Part shown: positions 17,924-26,492 of the stretch, in pieces | Numbering within the stretch: the stretch's first letter is position 1 | How the letters are laid out: each line of letters opens with the position of its first letter | Assembly (NCBI RefSeq): GCF_003569805.1 | Contig: NZ_KZ984053.1 | Location: 53,233-117,232, forward strand | Reading direction: 5' to 3' | Source: Microbacterium halotolerans | GTDB lineage: Bacteria; Actinomycetota; Actinomycetes; Actinomycetales; Microbacteriaceae | Length of the DNA: 64,000 bases | Position numbers and translations under genes: made by a program | Notes under the pieces: model-generated | Databases searched by the model: none | The model's input: only the letters and a program-made list of their open reading frames with translations | Told to the model about the DNA's origin: nothing

Positions 17924-18105
17924 CGGTGCAACGCCCGCGACACGAATCTATTCCCCTGCGTCGGCATCGCCCGGTCCGCCGCGGCTCACCGTCGCGACGA
18001 TGCGCGTAGCGCTCGGCAACAGAGGTTCCCGTCCCCCGCCTGCGGCGCCCACCCGGACGTCGCGGAGCGCTGGCACACGGACCTGCTGGGGACACGGTAG
18101 GGGGC

Positions 18106-19083
18106 TCACGGCGACCGCGGCAGCGCGGGCGCGAGGATGTTCTGCTGGCCGTTCCGGATGGCTGCGAGCACGGTGTCCTGGAACCAGCGCAGGGCGGGCG
18201 CATCGCTGTGCGCCGTTCGGGCGTACAGCTTCACCTCGACGGGCGCGATCGGGAAAGGAAGCGCTCGGTACACGAGCGACTGGGAAGCCGACCACGCTTC
18301 GGCGAGGCTGCGGGGCGTCGTCGCGACGAGGGTGCCTCGCTCGAGAAGCGTCGGAAGCGTCGAGAAGTGGTTCACGCTGAACCGAGCCTGCGGAATGCCG
18401 CCGAGCGCGTGCAGCGCGTTCTCGACATTCGGCCGCCCGGAGTCGCGCACGACGGCCACATGGTCGGCGGTGCGGTACGCGTCGAAGTCCAGGCGCCGCG
18501 TCGCCAGAGGGTGGCTGCGCGACATCAGCGCCACGTACTGCTCGACCTTGATCGTGTGGGTTTCGAAGTCGCCGGGGATCGGCGCAGAGTTGATCGCGAG
18601 GTCCACGGCGCCGCGCGTCAGCCTGTCGGCGATCGTCGCGTGGTCGAGTGCCTCCGTTTCGAGGGCGATGAGCGGCCCTGCTCCCATCAGCGCTGCCGCG
18701 ATGTCGTCGAACCAGTGCAGTTCGCCGAGTTCGGACAGTGCCATCCGGAATCGCCGTCGCGACGAAGCGGGGTCGAAGCCCCGCGTCGCCACGGCCCCGT
18801 CGATGCGTTCGAGCGATTCGCGGATAGACGGGTACAGCTCCTCCGCGAAGGGCGTCGGCAGCATCCGGCGCGCCTCCCGGAAGAACAGGTCGTCAGCGAG
18901 ATCGCGTCGAAGGCGCGCCAGCGACTGGCTGATCGCCGGCTGGGTGACGTGCATCACCCGCGCCGCGCCCGTGAGGCTGCGCGCCTCGTAGACGGCGATG
19001 AACACGCGCAAGAGATTCAGGTCCAGAGTCGACACCTTTGACGAGGGGGCTTCCTGCCGACGGCCGACGGGCTGACCTGTCAC
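18106..19083 (-). CDS. LysR-family transcriptional regulator
   Basis: A regulator of about 325 residues. The N-terminal helix-turn-helix is LDLNLLRVFIAVYEARSLTGAARVMHVTQPAISQSLARLR; the rest is a periplasmic-binding-like effector domain. It is the last gene of the TPP enzyme/ABC transporter unit. I place the start at the GTG that overlaps the ATPase stop (GTGA, AGGCGG before it). A GTG at 19035, right before STLDLNLL, is an alternative that gives a more usual length of 309. It probably controls the unit that ends with it; a LysR-like box lies at the head of that unit (24230-24244). Confidence 0.9.
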   Translation of the reverse strand: MTGQPVGRRQEAPSSKVSTLDLNLLRVFIAVYEARSLTGAARVMHVTQPAISQSLARLRRDLADDLFFREARRMLPTPFAEELYPSIRESLERIDGAVATRGFDPASSRRRFRMALSELGELHWFDDIAAALMGAGPLIALETEALDHATIADRLTRGAVDLAINSAPIPGDFETHTIKVEQYVALMSRSHPLATRRLDFDAYRTADHVAVVRDSGRPNVENALHALGGIPQARFSVNHFSTLPTLLERGTLVATTPRSLAEAWSASQSLVYRALPFPIAPVEVKLYARTAHSDAPALRWFQDTVLAAIRNGQQNILAPALPRSP

Positions 19084-19877
19084 GGAGCCGCCTGAACCGC
19101 ACCAGTCGACATGATAAGGCTCGATTCCTTGATGTTGCGCCACACGATGGAGCGCAGTCGAGCGAACTCCGGCAGCTGTTTGGTCTCGAGCTGGTCCCGC
19201 GGCTCAGGCAGGTGCACCATCAGCTTCTCGTCGATGAAGGTCGGACGCGGCCCCATGATGAGGATGCTGTCGGCCAGATACACCGACTCGTCGATGTCGT
19301 GCGTGACGAAGACGACCGTGATGCCGAATTCCTTCCGCACCTGGAAGACGAGATCCTCGAGGTCCGCGCGGGTCTGCGCGTCGAGCGCGCCGAACGGCTC
19401 GTCCATCAGCAGGATCCGCGGCTGATAGGCCAGTCCGCGCGCGATCGCCACGCGCTGCTGCATGCCGCCGGAGAGCTGCCAGGGGTACCTGTCGCCGAGA
19501 CCGCGCAGGCCGACGGCCTGCAGGGTCCGCTCGACTCGCGCGACGACCTCCGATCTCGACAGCCTCAGCCTTCTGAGCGGGAACGCGATGTTGTCCGCCA
19601 CACGCATCCACGGATAAAGGGAGTTCGCATAGTCCTGGAACACCAGCGCGATCTGCTCTGGCGGACCTGTGACGTCGACGCCGTCGACGCTGACCCGGCC
19701 TCCCGTCGGTCTGAGCAGTCCTGCCATCAGCTTCAGCACGGTCGTCTTGCCGCAGCCGGATGGACCGACCATCGTGACGATCTGCCCCTCTTCGATGGTG
19801 AAGCTGAGGTCTTCGACGGCGAGCGTGCCGGTGCCTGGATCGCCGTAGCGCTTGCTTACGGATTCGAGCGTGAGCAT
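19080..19877 (-). CDS. ABC transporter ATP-binding protein (SsuB/TauB/NrtD type)
   Basis: A 265-residue ATPase that powers uptake by the two permeases encoded upstream. It has Walker A GPSGCGKTT, Q-loop VFQDYANSLYPWM, signature LSGGMQQRVAIARGLA, Walker B ILLMDEPFGALD and the switch His in VTHDIDES. The LYPWMRVADNIAFPL stretch is typical of the nitrate/sulfonate/taurine group. The ATG at 19877 starts with LTLESVSKRYG, 11 nt after the permease stop. It ends in an overlap with the LysR gene. Confidence 0.94.
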   Translation of the reverse strand: MLTLESVSKRYGDPGTGTLAVEDLSFTIEEGQIVTMVGPSGCGKTTVLKLMAGLLRPTGGRVSVDGVDVTGPPEQIALVFQDYANSLYPWMRVADNIAFPLRRLRLSRSEVVARVERTLQAVGLRGLGDRYPWQLSGGMQQRVAIARGLAYQPRILLMDEPFGALDAQTRADLEDLVFQVRKEFGITVVFVTHDIDESVYLADSILIMGPRPTFIDEKLMVHLPEPRDQLETKQLPEFARLRSIVWRNIKESSLIMSTGAVQAAP

Positions 19878-19888
19878 AGGTTGTCCAA

Positions 19889-20668
19889 TCAGCTGACGGC
19901 CGCGTGCGACCTGAGGTGCCATCCGAGGGCGAGCCGTTCCACCCCGGTGAAGACGAGATTGAGGAGGTAGCCGAGGATTCCGAGCAGCAGAATGCCCGAC
20001 CACATGTCGGCGAGCGCGAACGAACGCTGCGCCTGCACGATGAAGTAGCCGACGCCGTTCGTCGACGCGACCATCTCGCTGATCACCATCAGGATGATCG
20101 CCAGCGGCAGCGCGGTCCTGATGCCGGCGAAGATCTGCGGCGATGCCGCACGGAGCTCGACGTGCACGAGGTGATCCCACGCCCGGATGCGGTAGACGCG
20201 GTCGGTGCTGCGCAGCGTCGGCTCTATTCCCGCGATGCCGTCCATCGTGTTCAGCAGGATCGGCCACACGCACACAAACGCGATCAGGGCGACCTTGGCC
20301 GTCGAGTCGACGCCGATGGCGATGATCGTGAAGGGCAGCAGTGCGGGAGGCGGAACGGCGCGCAGGAATTCGACGACCGGGCCCGCCTGTCGCCGCAGCC
20401 ATGCGACCTTGCCGAGCAGCAGACCGAGGCCGACGCCCACGACGATCGCGATCGCGAACCCGATCAGCAGCCTCACCAGACTCGGCGCCACATCGCTCAT
20501 CACTCGCGAGAACAGCCAGTTCTGCTGGAAAGCGACGAGCACGTCCTGGAAGGGCGGGAAGTAGAAGCTGCCGGCCGCGTTGGTGAACACGAAGATCGCC
20601 GCGACGACCAGCAGCGGCGTCGCGATCTCGGCCGACACGTAGAGTGCATTCCGACGTGAGCTGGTCAT
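19889..20668 (-). CDS. ABC transporter permease (SsuC/TauC type), second permease
   Basis: A 259-residue inner-membrane protein with about six helices. The binding-protein-dependent permease (EAA) loop is near the C-terminal third, around RAASPQIFAGIRTALPLAIILMVISEM. Its ATG overlaps the stop of the first permease (ATGA). It differs in sequence from the first permease, so the transporter is probably a heterodimer. The VEFLRAVPPPALLPF segment is typical of the nitrate/sulfonate/taurine family. Confidence 0.92.
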   Translation of the reverse strand: MTSSRRNALYVSAEIATPLLVVAAIFVFTNAAGSFYFPPFQDVLVAFQQNWLFSRVMSDVAPSLVRLLIGFAIAIVVGVGLGLLLGKVAWLRRQAGPVVEFLRAVPPPALLPFTIIAIGVDSTAKVALIAFVCVWPILLNTMDGIAGIEPTLRSTDRVYRIRAWDHLVHVELRAASPQIFAGIRTALPLAIILMVISEMVASTNGVGYFIVQAQRSFALADMWSGILLLGILGYLLNLVFTGVERLALGWHLRSHAAVS

Positions 20669-21486
20669 TCCGATGCCTCCCGGTGCGACGGATGCCATCG
20701 CAGCATGCGCCGCTCCACCGCGGCGAACAGCGCGTTCAGGATCACACCGAGGATGCCCGCGAGCAGCACGTACGCGTACATGGCGGCGACCGCCGAGCCC
20801 TGCCTGGCCTCGTTGATCTGCTGCCCGATGCCGCCTGCACCCACGACGATCTCCCCCGTGAGCACGAGGATCAGCGCCACAGTCGAGGCGATCCGGACGC
20901 CGGTGGCGATGTACGGAATCGCACTCGGCAGGACGACGCGAAGCGCGACGTCCATCCTGCGGATCTGAAAGGAACGGGCCGTATCGACCTGAGTGGGCAT
21001 CACGTTCCTGATGCCGTACGTCGTCTGCACGAGCATCGGCCAGAGCGAGGCGAACGCCGCGAGGAACACCGTGCCGCCCGAGAGGTTGTCCGCGAACAGC
21101 AGGAACACCAGCGGGATCAGCGCGACCGAGGGCACGGGGCGCAGGAACTCGACGATCGGACGGGTCGCGCGATAGGCCAGCTCGTTCGCCCCCACGACAA
21201 GACCGAGCAGGACGCCGGCGAGCACGGCGATCAGCAGGCCGAGCGCCCAGGACCGCAGCGTCTCGGCGATCGCGATCCACGCCGTCGCGCCGCCGAGCAG
21301 CTCGAACAGTGTCGCGAACGTCTCGGTCGGAGGTGGGAGGAATCGGCTCGGCAGCAGGTCGGTCCTGGTCGACAGCTCCGCGAGGAGCAGCACGACGACG
21401 ACCCCGCCGAGCGAGCCGATTCCGTGCACGAACCACCGGATGGCCGATCGCGCAGTCCCCCGGTCAGGGAGTGTGGATGAGGTCAT
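20665..21486 (-). CDS. ABC transporter permease (SsuC/TauC type), first permease
   Basis: A 273-residue inner-membrane protein with about six helices, carrying IVEFLRPVPSVALIPLVFLLF and the EAA-like loop VVLPSAIPYIATGVRIASTVALILVLTGEIV. Its start lies 23 nt inside the end of the binding-protein gene, and its stop overlaps the next permease. It should form the membrane channel with that permease. Confidence 0.92.
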   Translation of the reverse strand: MTSSTLPDRGTARSAIRWFVHGIGSLGGVVVVLLLAELSTRTDLLPSRFLPPPTETFATLFELLGGATAWIAIAETLRSWALGLLIAVLAGVLLGLVVGANELAYRATRPIVEFLRPVPSVALIPLVFLLFADNLSGGTVFLAAFASLWPMLVQTTYGIRNVMPTQVDTARSFQIRRMDVALRVVLPSAIPYIATGVRIASTVALILVLTGEIVVGAGGIGQQINEARQGSAVAAMYAYVLLAGILGVILNALFAAVERRMLRWHPSHREASE

Positions 21487-22450
21487 CTGCGCTCGGTCGC
21501 TCCTCGATCGTGCCGTACTCCTCGGTGAAGTCGAGCAGCTGCATCATCCTGTCCATGTCGAGTTCCGCGTTGAACACGGGCAGCCGCATGCGCTCCGCGA
21601 CGTCCTCCGGCACCTGGGTGAACGTCGGGATCGCCGCGCGCACCTCATCCGGGTTGTCCGTCGCGAACTCGATCGACTTCGTGATCGCCTGCACATACCC
21701 CTCGACGGCCTCGGAGTTCTCCGCGATGAACTGCTCGGTCGCCTGATAGGCGCCGTTGGGGAAATCAGCTCCCAGGTTCGCGTACGGGGTATCCACCACA
21801 CGACCTCCCGCATCGAGCACCTGCGTGACGAAGGGCTCCGGCACGAGCGCCGCATCGAGGTGTCCCTGCTCGAGCGCGGCCGGCATCTCGGGGAACGGGA
21901 TCTCGGTCAGCTCGACGTCCGCGTCATCGATGCCCTGATTCTCGAGGGAGGACCGGACCTGGATCTCGGCGACGCCCTTGAGCACGTTCACGCCGATCGT
22001 CGCTGTCGCGAGATCGTCCGCATCCTGCACCGGGCTGTCCGCGCCGGCGACGACGACCTGCCAGTCGACATCCGGGGTCGCTCCGCCGACATCGTTGCCC
22101 GCGATGAACTTCAGCGGAAGCCCCTGACTGATCGCCGTGTACACGGGCACGTATCCGCCGCAGATGATGTCGAAGGTGCCGCCGACAGCGCCGGTGATCA
22201 TCTCGCTCCCCGACTGGACGGTCTGCACCTCGAGATCGATGCCGACCTCGTCGAAGAACCCCTGCTCGATTCCGATGTAGATCGGCGCCATGTTCGCCGT
22301 CGCCAGCGCGGCGATGGTGATCGTCTGCTCGCCCTCGGCGTTCTGCTCGCTGGCCCCGCCGTCCGGCCCGCACGCTGTGAGGGTCGTCGCCAGCGCAATG
22401 GTTGCGGCCCCGGCGATGATCGCCGTGGTCCGTCGGAGTCGGTACGTCAT
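21464..22450 (-). CDS. Substrate-binding lipoprotein of the ABC transporter (SsuA/NrtA type)
   Basis: A 328-residue lipoprotein that captures the ligand outside the membrane. The signal peptide ends in a lipobox TLTAC (Cys27), followed by the Gly/Asp/Ser linker. The fold is that of NMT1/THI5-like and SsuA proteins: IGIEQGFFDEVGIDLEV, GGYVPVYTAISQGLPLKFIAG, and FPEMPAALEQGHLDAALVPEPFV. AGGAGG at 22458-22463 supports this ATG over one 21 nt upstream. The ligand is likely a small organic anion; the linked TPP enzyme suggests a 2-oxo acid or one made from the ligand. Confidence 0.92.
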   Translation of the reverse strand: MTYRLRRTTAIIAGAATIALATTLTACGPDGGASEQNAEGEQTITIAALATANMAPIYIGIEQGFFDEVGIDLEVQTVQSGSEMITGAVGGTFDIICGGYVPVYTAISQGLPLKFIAGNDVGGATPDVDWQVVVAGADSPVQDADDLATATIGVNVLKGVAEIQVRSSLENQGIDDADVELTEIPFPEMPAALEQGHLDAALVPEPFVTQVLDAGGRVVDTPYANLGADFPNGAYQATEQFIAENSEAVEGYVQAITKSIEFATDNPDEVRAAIPTFTQVPEDVAERMRLPVFNAELDMDRMMQLLDFTEEYGTIEERPSADDLIHTP

Positions 22451-22492
22451 TGTCTTTCCTCCTGTGTGCACGAGGCCGAGCGGCCCCGAGGT

Positions 22493-24145
22493 CTAGTTCT
22501 CTTCCATCGAGTGCTCGAGGAGCCACGATGGGAACGCCGCGATCTTCGCGTCGATGACCAGCGGGGTGAGCCTGTCTCCTGCGAGCCATTCGGCCACGGG
22601 AGCGAGGTCGCGCTCATGACGGACGGTGATGGCATCGCACCCGTAGCCGCGAGCGAGCGCCGCGATGTCGGTCTCGGGGAACGAGACCGTGTCGAGCTTG
22701 TCCGTCTCGTGTTTGAAGTGCTGCACCTCGGCGCCGTAGGCGCTGTCGTTGTAGACGATCACGAGCATTCCCAGTCGCAGCCTCACCGCGGTGTCGAGCT
22801 CGACGTGCGACATCATGAAGCCGCCGTCGCCGACGCCGACGACGGGCACGCGCCCCTGGTTGGCCAGTGCTGCCCCGATCCCGCTCGACAGTGCGAGTCC
22901 GATCGACTGGAACGCAAGCGGAACGCTGTATCCGCGCTGATCCGGGACTCGGAGGAACGCGCCGGGATAGCCGTTGAAGTTGCCTCCGTCCGGCACGACG
23001 ACGCGCTCATCCGGCACGACGTCATCGATGGCGATCGTCAGCGTACGGGGGTCGATCTTTCCGTCTTCGACGACCTCGTCGAACGGTTGGTCCCTCCAGT
23101 GCCGGTTGGCCGCGACGCGCTCCGCGACCTCGGGCGTCCTGTAGCCCTCTCCTGACCAGCCTGCCTCACGCAGCTGCTCGCCGACCGCATCAGCTGTGAG
23201 TGCCGCATCGCCCAGCACGCCGGCCGTGACCGGGTAGTGCCAGCCGATCGCCTCGCGCGTGTCGTCGACCTGGATGACCGTCTTGTCCCGCAGCAGGCTT
23301 CCGCCGAGCGTCGTCCAGCGGTTCAGCGCGGCTCCGAACACGATGAGCACGTCGGCCTCGGCGACGAGCTGAGCCGATCCGTGGGTGGCGAAGCCGCCCA
23401 TCACGTCGAGATGCCACGGGTCGGTGCGGAACAGCCCGCGACCAGCCGCCGACGTCGTCAGCAGCGCACCCGAGAGCTCGGCGAGCCGACCCAGTTCCTC
23501 CTCCGCGTGCCACGCGCCGCGGCCGGCGAGGATCACGGGGCGCTCCGCCCCGCGCAGCGCGGCAGCGATGCGGTCGACCGAATCGCCCGAGGCCGTCGCG
23601 GCCGCCTTGTCCGGCATCGATGGCACGAGCGCGTCATCCCATTCGATCTCCGCCGCCTGGACGTCGAGCGGCAGGGAGAGCACGACAGTGCGGCGGTCGA
23701 CCGCCGCGGAGACGAAGGCGCGGTACGCGTCCTTCACAGCCGTCGCAGCACGATGGATGCGGGTCGCGCGAGCACCGAGCGCCGTCACGGCAGCGTCCTG
23801 ATCGATGAAGAAGTTCGACATCGACTGGTCGGCCGGAGTATCGCCGGTCACCACGATGATCGGCGTTCGTGCCTTCGAAGCCTCCCCGATCCCGGTAAGC
23901 GCATTCGACAGTCCGCAGCCCTGATGCACGCTGACCACCGAGGGGACTCCGGATGCTCGCGTATAAGCGTCGGCCATGCAGGTGGCACCCATTTCATGCC
24001 GAGCGGCGACGAACTCCACTCCCTCGTCGATCAGCGCGTTCGTGACATGGAAGTTGCCGCTGCCCACCACGCCGAAGGCGCGATCGACTCCCAGTCGTGC
24101 AAGTGTGCGCCCAACGGCCTCGGCAACAGTGATGATCTCGGACAC
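22493..24145 (-). CDS. Thiamine-diphosphate-dependent enzyme (acetolactate synthase/2-oxoacid decarboxylase family)
   Basis: A 550-residue three-domain ThDP enzyme: an N-terminal Pyr domain with the cofactor-activating Glu51 in ARHEMGATCMADAYTR, a central domain, and a C-terminal PP domain. The Mg-ThDP motif runs from VVGVGDGGFMMSHVELDTAVRL to VIVYNDSAYG. The GDG...N spacing is near the family norm. It is shorter than anabolic IlvB and has no small-subunit gene nearby, so a decarboxylase or lyase role is more likely than valine synthesis. It is the first gene of the unit with an SsuA-type importer and LysR, and probably works on the imported compound. GTG start with GAGGAA before it. Confidence 0.85.
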   Translation of the reverse strand: MSEIITVAEAVGRTLARLGVDRAFGVVGSGNFHVTNALIDEGVEFVAARHEMGATCMADAYTRASGVPSVVSVHQGCGLSNALTGIGEASKARTPIIVVTGDTPADQSMSNFFIDQDAAVTALGARATRIHRAATAVKDAYRAFVSAAVDRRTVVLSLPLDVQAAEIEWDDALVPSMPDKAAATASGDSVDRIAAALRGAERPVILAGRGAWHAEEELGRLAELSGALLTTSAAGRGLFRTDPWHLDVMGGFATHGSAQLVAEADVLIVFGAALNRWTTLGGSLLRDKTVIQVDDTREAIGWHYPVTAGVLGDAALTADAVGEQLREAGWSGEGYRTPEVAERVAANRHWRDQPFDEVVEDGKIDPRTLTIAIDDVVPDERVVVPDGGNFNGYPGAFLRVPDQRGYSVPLAFQSIGLALSSGIGAALANQGRVPVVGVGDGGFMMSHVELDTAVRLRLGMLVIVYNDSAYGAEVQHFKHETDKLDTVSFPETDIAALARGYGCDAITVRHERDLAPVAEWLAGDRLTPLVIDAKIAAFPSWLLEHSMEEN

Positions 24146-24229
24146 CAGGGCTTCCTCTCAACGGTGAGTGTGCGTCCGAGCGTAGGGCTACTCCGCCGCC
24201 ACTACGACTAATCATTTCTTGGCGTCCCC

Positions 24230-24251
24230 ATAACTCAGCCTTATTGCAATA
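24230..24251. promoter_or_regulatory. Candidate LysR operator before the TPP enzyme/ABC unit
   Basis: ATAA-N7-TTAT (24230-24244) is a 15-bp interrupted palindrome with the T-N11-A layout that LysR proteins recognise. It overlaps a perfect 10-bp palindrome TATTGCAATA (24242-24251). It lies about 85-105 nt upstream of the start of the unit whose last gene is a LysR regulator. Confidence 0.5.
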
Positions 24252-24299
24252 GCGCTTCGCGTGCAATGTCCTGCCGAGTCGACGGTCCCCCGCGCGCAA

Positions 24300-24331
24300 G
24301 AAGGCCCGCCCCACACCGGGGACGGGCCTTC
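24300..24331 (-). terminator. rpsO terminator hairpin
   Basis: GAAGGCCCGCCCC (24300-24312) pairs with GGGG (24318-24321) and CGGGCCTTC (24323-24331); A24322 is bulged. It lies about 30 nt downstream of the rpsO stop. Confidence 0.8.
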
Positions 24332-24361
24332 GAGAAAGCGATTGAACGCTGGTCGCGCTGC

Positions 24362-24631
24362 TTATCGACGCAATCCGACGCGCTCGATCAGCGAGCGGTA
24401 GCGCTCGATGTCGAGGTCGTGCAGGTACGTGAGCAGTCGACGGCGCTGACCGACGAGCAGGAACAGACCACGGCGCGAGTGGTGGTCGTGCTTGTGGTCC
24501 TTGAGGTGCTCGGTGAGGTCCTTGATGCGCTTCGACATCAGCGCGACCTGCACCTCGGGGGATCCGGTGTCACCGGGGTGCGTCGCGTACTCTTCGATGA
24601 TCGCCTTCTTGACGTCTGCTGCCAGTGCCAT
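24362..24631 (-). CDS. rpsO: 30S ribosomal protein S15
   Basis: Binds 16S rRNA early in 30S assembly. The 89-residue length is exact for the family, and the sequence shows [46 protein letters not shown] and [13 protein letters not shown]. The ATG is chosen for this length; GAAAGGGGATCGACTAC lies before it. It is followed by a hairpin. In most actinobacteria pnp follows directly; here about 10 kb of other genes intervene. Confidence 0.99.
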   Translation of the reverse strand: MALAADVKKAIIEEYATHPGDTGSPEVQVALMSKRIKDLTEHLKDHKHDHHSRRGLFLLVGQRRRLLTYLHDLDIERYRSLIERVGLRR

Positions 24632-24743
24632 GTAGTCGATCCCCTTTCTCCTCGTTGCGCGGCGCCCGTCACCTGATGTGCGAGCTCTCTTTATCCGCGG
24701 CCGATTGAACGGCAACCACGAAAGTCTACCGTACGATCTGATC

Positions 24744-25070
24744 GTGCCGAACCGCTCCTCGCACGTCATCGATCTGCGCCCCCTCACCCACCGCCCCGCA
24801 TTCGCGCGCCTGTGGGTCGGCAACCTGCTGGGCGGGCTCGGCGGGCTCGCACCGATGATCGTCGCGGGCCCCGCGGCGGCATGCTGTCGCTGTTCCTCGG
24901 GCTCTGGACTCTGCCGCCGCTGAAGCCGGACGGCGGCTCATCCGCACCGGGCTCGGCGTCGCTGAAACAGGGACTGGGCTTTCTGAAGCGGGCGAGGAGC
25001 ATCCGGATGCGGTTCGATCTTTCGCCGGATCATGCTGCAGACCGCGGTGTCCGACGAGTTCCGCGGCCGT
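24744..25070 (+). pseudogene. Remnant of an MFS transporter
   Basis: Three short stretches in two frames match successive parts of an EntS-like major facilitator. First, from a GTG at 24744, [27 protein letters not shown] is a typical N-terminus. Second, in another frame from about 24870, [14 protein letters not shown] with GLGFLKRARS resembles the mid-loop. Third, near 25032, LQTAVSDEFRGR matches a late segment. Together they span about 330 nt in place of about 1,200, so large internal deletions must have occurred. It lies in the 483-nt gap between rpsO and yceI, which holds no intact gene. Confidence 0.65.
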
Positions 25071-25114
25071 GACGGCACGGCGGGGCGGTCGGAGTGCAAC
25101 CGCCCCGCTCAGCC

Positions 25115-25663
25115 TCACTCCTGCAGTGCCGCCTGCAGGTCGAGCGTGATCTTGATGTCCTTGCCGACGAGAACACCGCCGCTTTCGAGCGCCGCGTTCC
25201 AGGTCAGGCCGAACTCTTCGCGGTCGATCTTGCCCTTCGCCGTCGCGCCGACCTTGTAATTGCCCCACGGGTCCGTGCCGAATCCGCCGAACTCGAGGTC
25301 GAAGGTCACGGGCTTGGTGGTGCCCCTGACGGTCAGCTCGCCGTCGACGAGATAGTCGCCGCCGTCCTCGCGCACACCGGTGCTGACGAAGGTCATGGTC
25401 GGGAAGTTCTCCGTGTCGAAGAAGTCGCCGCTGCGCAGGTGGCCGTCGCGACCCTCGTCCTTGGTGTCGATCGAGGCCACGTCGACCTTCGCCGTCACGC
25501 TCGCCTCGAGCGGGTTGTCCGGCAGCACGATGGTCGCTTCCTTCACGGCGAATGCGCCGCGCACCTTCGAGATCATCATGTGGCGCACTTCGAAGCCCAC
25601 CTCACTGTGCGCCGGGTCGAGAGCGTAGGTTCCTGCCTTGTAGCCGGGGATGTCGATCGTCAT
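25115..25663 (-). CDS. yceI: YceI family protein
   Basis: A 182-residue YceI-domain protein, a lipocalin-like beta-barrel that binds isoprenoid-type ligands in characterised members. Typical blocks are YALDPAHSEVGFEVRHMMISKVRGAF, DEGRDGHLRSGDFFDTENFPTMTFVST and GELTVRGTTKPVTFDLEF. There is no signal peptide, so it is probably cytoplasmic. AGGAG 7 nt before the ATG supports this start. An imperfect palindrome with GTATGC lies about 60-85 nt upstream. Confidence 0.92.
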   Translation of the reverse strand: MTIDIPGYKAGTYALDPAHSEVGFEVRHMMISKVRGAFAVKEATIVLPDNPLEASVTAKVDVASIDTKDEGRDGHLRSGDFFDTENFPTMTFVSTGVREDGGDYLVDGELTVRGTTKPVTFDLEFGGFGTDPWGNYKVGATAKGKIDREEFGLTWNAALESGGVLVGKDIKITLDLQAALQE

Positions 25664-25722
25664 TGTGCTGCTCCTGTGGTCGTGCCGTCGTCGCGCCATC
25701 GGATGAGGCGCACACACACTAC

Positions 25723-25746
25723 AATACGTATGCGTCCGCATGTATT
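25723..25746. promoter_or_regulatory. Imperfect palindrome upstream of yceI
   Basis: AATACGTATGCG (25723-25734) faces CGCATGTATT (25737-25746); the arms match apart from a 2-nt insertion. It is a plausible operator for a MarR- or PadR-like repressor. Confidence 0.4.
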
Positions 25747-25800
25747 CCAACGTCGCGAGGAAATGTTCCTGAACTCCGGATGAGCCGCGCGCAGGAACGA

Positions 25801-25836
25801 CGGAGTCGCCCGATCCGGATGGAACGGGCGACTCCG
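25801..25836 (-). terminator. Terminator hairpin after the FKBP gene
   Basis: CGGAGTCGCCCG (25801-25812) and CGGGCGACTCCG (25825-25836) form a perfect 12-bp stem with a 12-nt loop, just after the FKBP stop. Confidence 0.75.
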
Positions 25837-25847
25837 AAGGGATGCAA

Positions 25848-26219
25848 TCAGGCGACGTCGATCAGGTCGATGATGAAGATGAGGGTCTTGCCGCTGAGGA
25901 AGTGACCGGAACCGGCCGGGCCGTACGCGAGGTGCGGCGGCACGGTGAGCTTGCGGCGCCCGCCGGTCTTCATACCGGGGATGCCGTCCTGCCAGCCCTG
26001 GATCAGACCGCGCAGCGGGAACTGCAGCGTCTCGCCGCGGTTCCACGACGCGTCGAACTCCTCACCCGTGTCGTATTCGACGCCCGCATAGTGCACGGTG
26101 ACGGTTGCGCCGGGCTGTGCCTCGGCGCCCTCGCCGACGTTGATGTCTTCGATGACCAGCTCACTGGGCGCAGGGCCCTGCGGAGCATCGAACTCTGGCT
26201 TGGTGCGATCTGCGCTCAT
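25848..26219 (-). CDS. FKBP-type peptidyl-prolyl cis-trans isomerase
   Basis: A 123-residue single-domain FKBP that helps protein folding by isomerising proline bonds. The start SADRTKPEFDAPQGPAP and the core VTVHYAGVEYDTGEEFDASWNRGE, PLRGLIQGWQDGIPGMKTGGRRKLTVPPHLAYGP are diagnostic. There is no signal peptide, so it is cytoplasmic. A longer open frame upstream lacks homology. TTGGAT lies 6 nt before the ATG, a near-match to a leaderless -10. Confidence 0.95.
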   Translation of the reverse strand: MSADRTKPEFDAPQGPAPSELVIEDINVGEGAEAQPGATVTVHYAGVEYDTGEEFDASWNRGETLQFPLRGLIQGWQDGIPGMKTGGRRKLTVPPHLAYGPAGSGHFLSGKTLIFIIDLIDVA

Positions 26220-26406
26220 GCACCCATCCAAACACGTCACCGCATGTGCCGGAAACCGCCGCGGCGCACCGCGCCCGGGTTCCCTCAACGAGGAGGTATT
26301 GACACCCTTGCGATTCCGTCGCATTCTGATGAGAGGTTCATTCAGCGCTCGGAGGACTCGCAGGCATCGCCGCAGCCCGGGCGCTGAATGTTGTCCGCCC
26401 CCGCTC

Positions 26407-26479
26407 CCGAGATGCGCACATCTCGCCGAGATGCGCCGCTTCTGGCGTGGCGCTGTCGAAGAAGTGCGCTTCTCGGCGG
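26407..26479 (+). repeat. 73-bp interspersed palindromic element, copy 1
   Basis: Begins CCGAGATGCGCAC and ends GTGCGCTTCTCGG plus CGG, so its ends are near-perfect inverted repeats (12 of 13). It matches the reverse complement of 45289-45361 over the same length: 30 of the first 32 bases and 16 of the last 17 are identical, with a divergent 24-base centre. It lies just after the PrsW stop. Confidence 0.85.
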
Positions 26480-26492
26480 CCCGATCCGGTGC

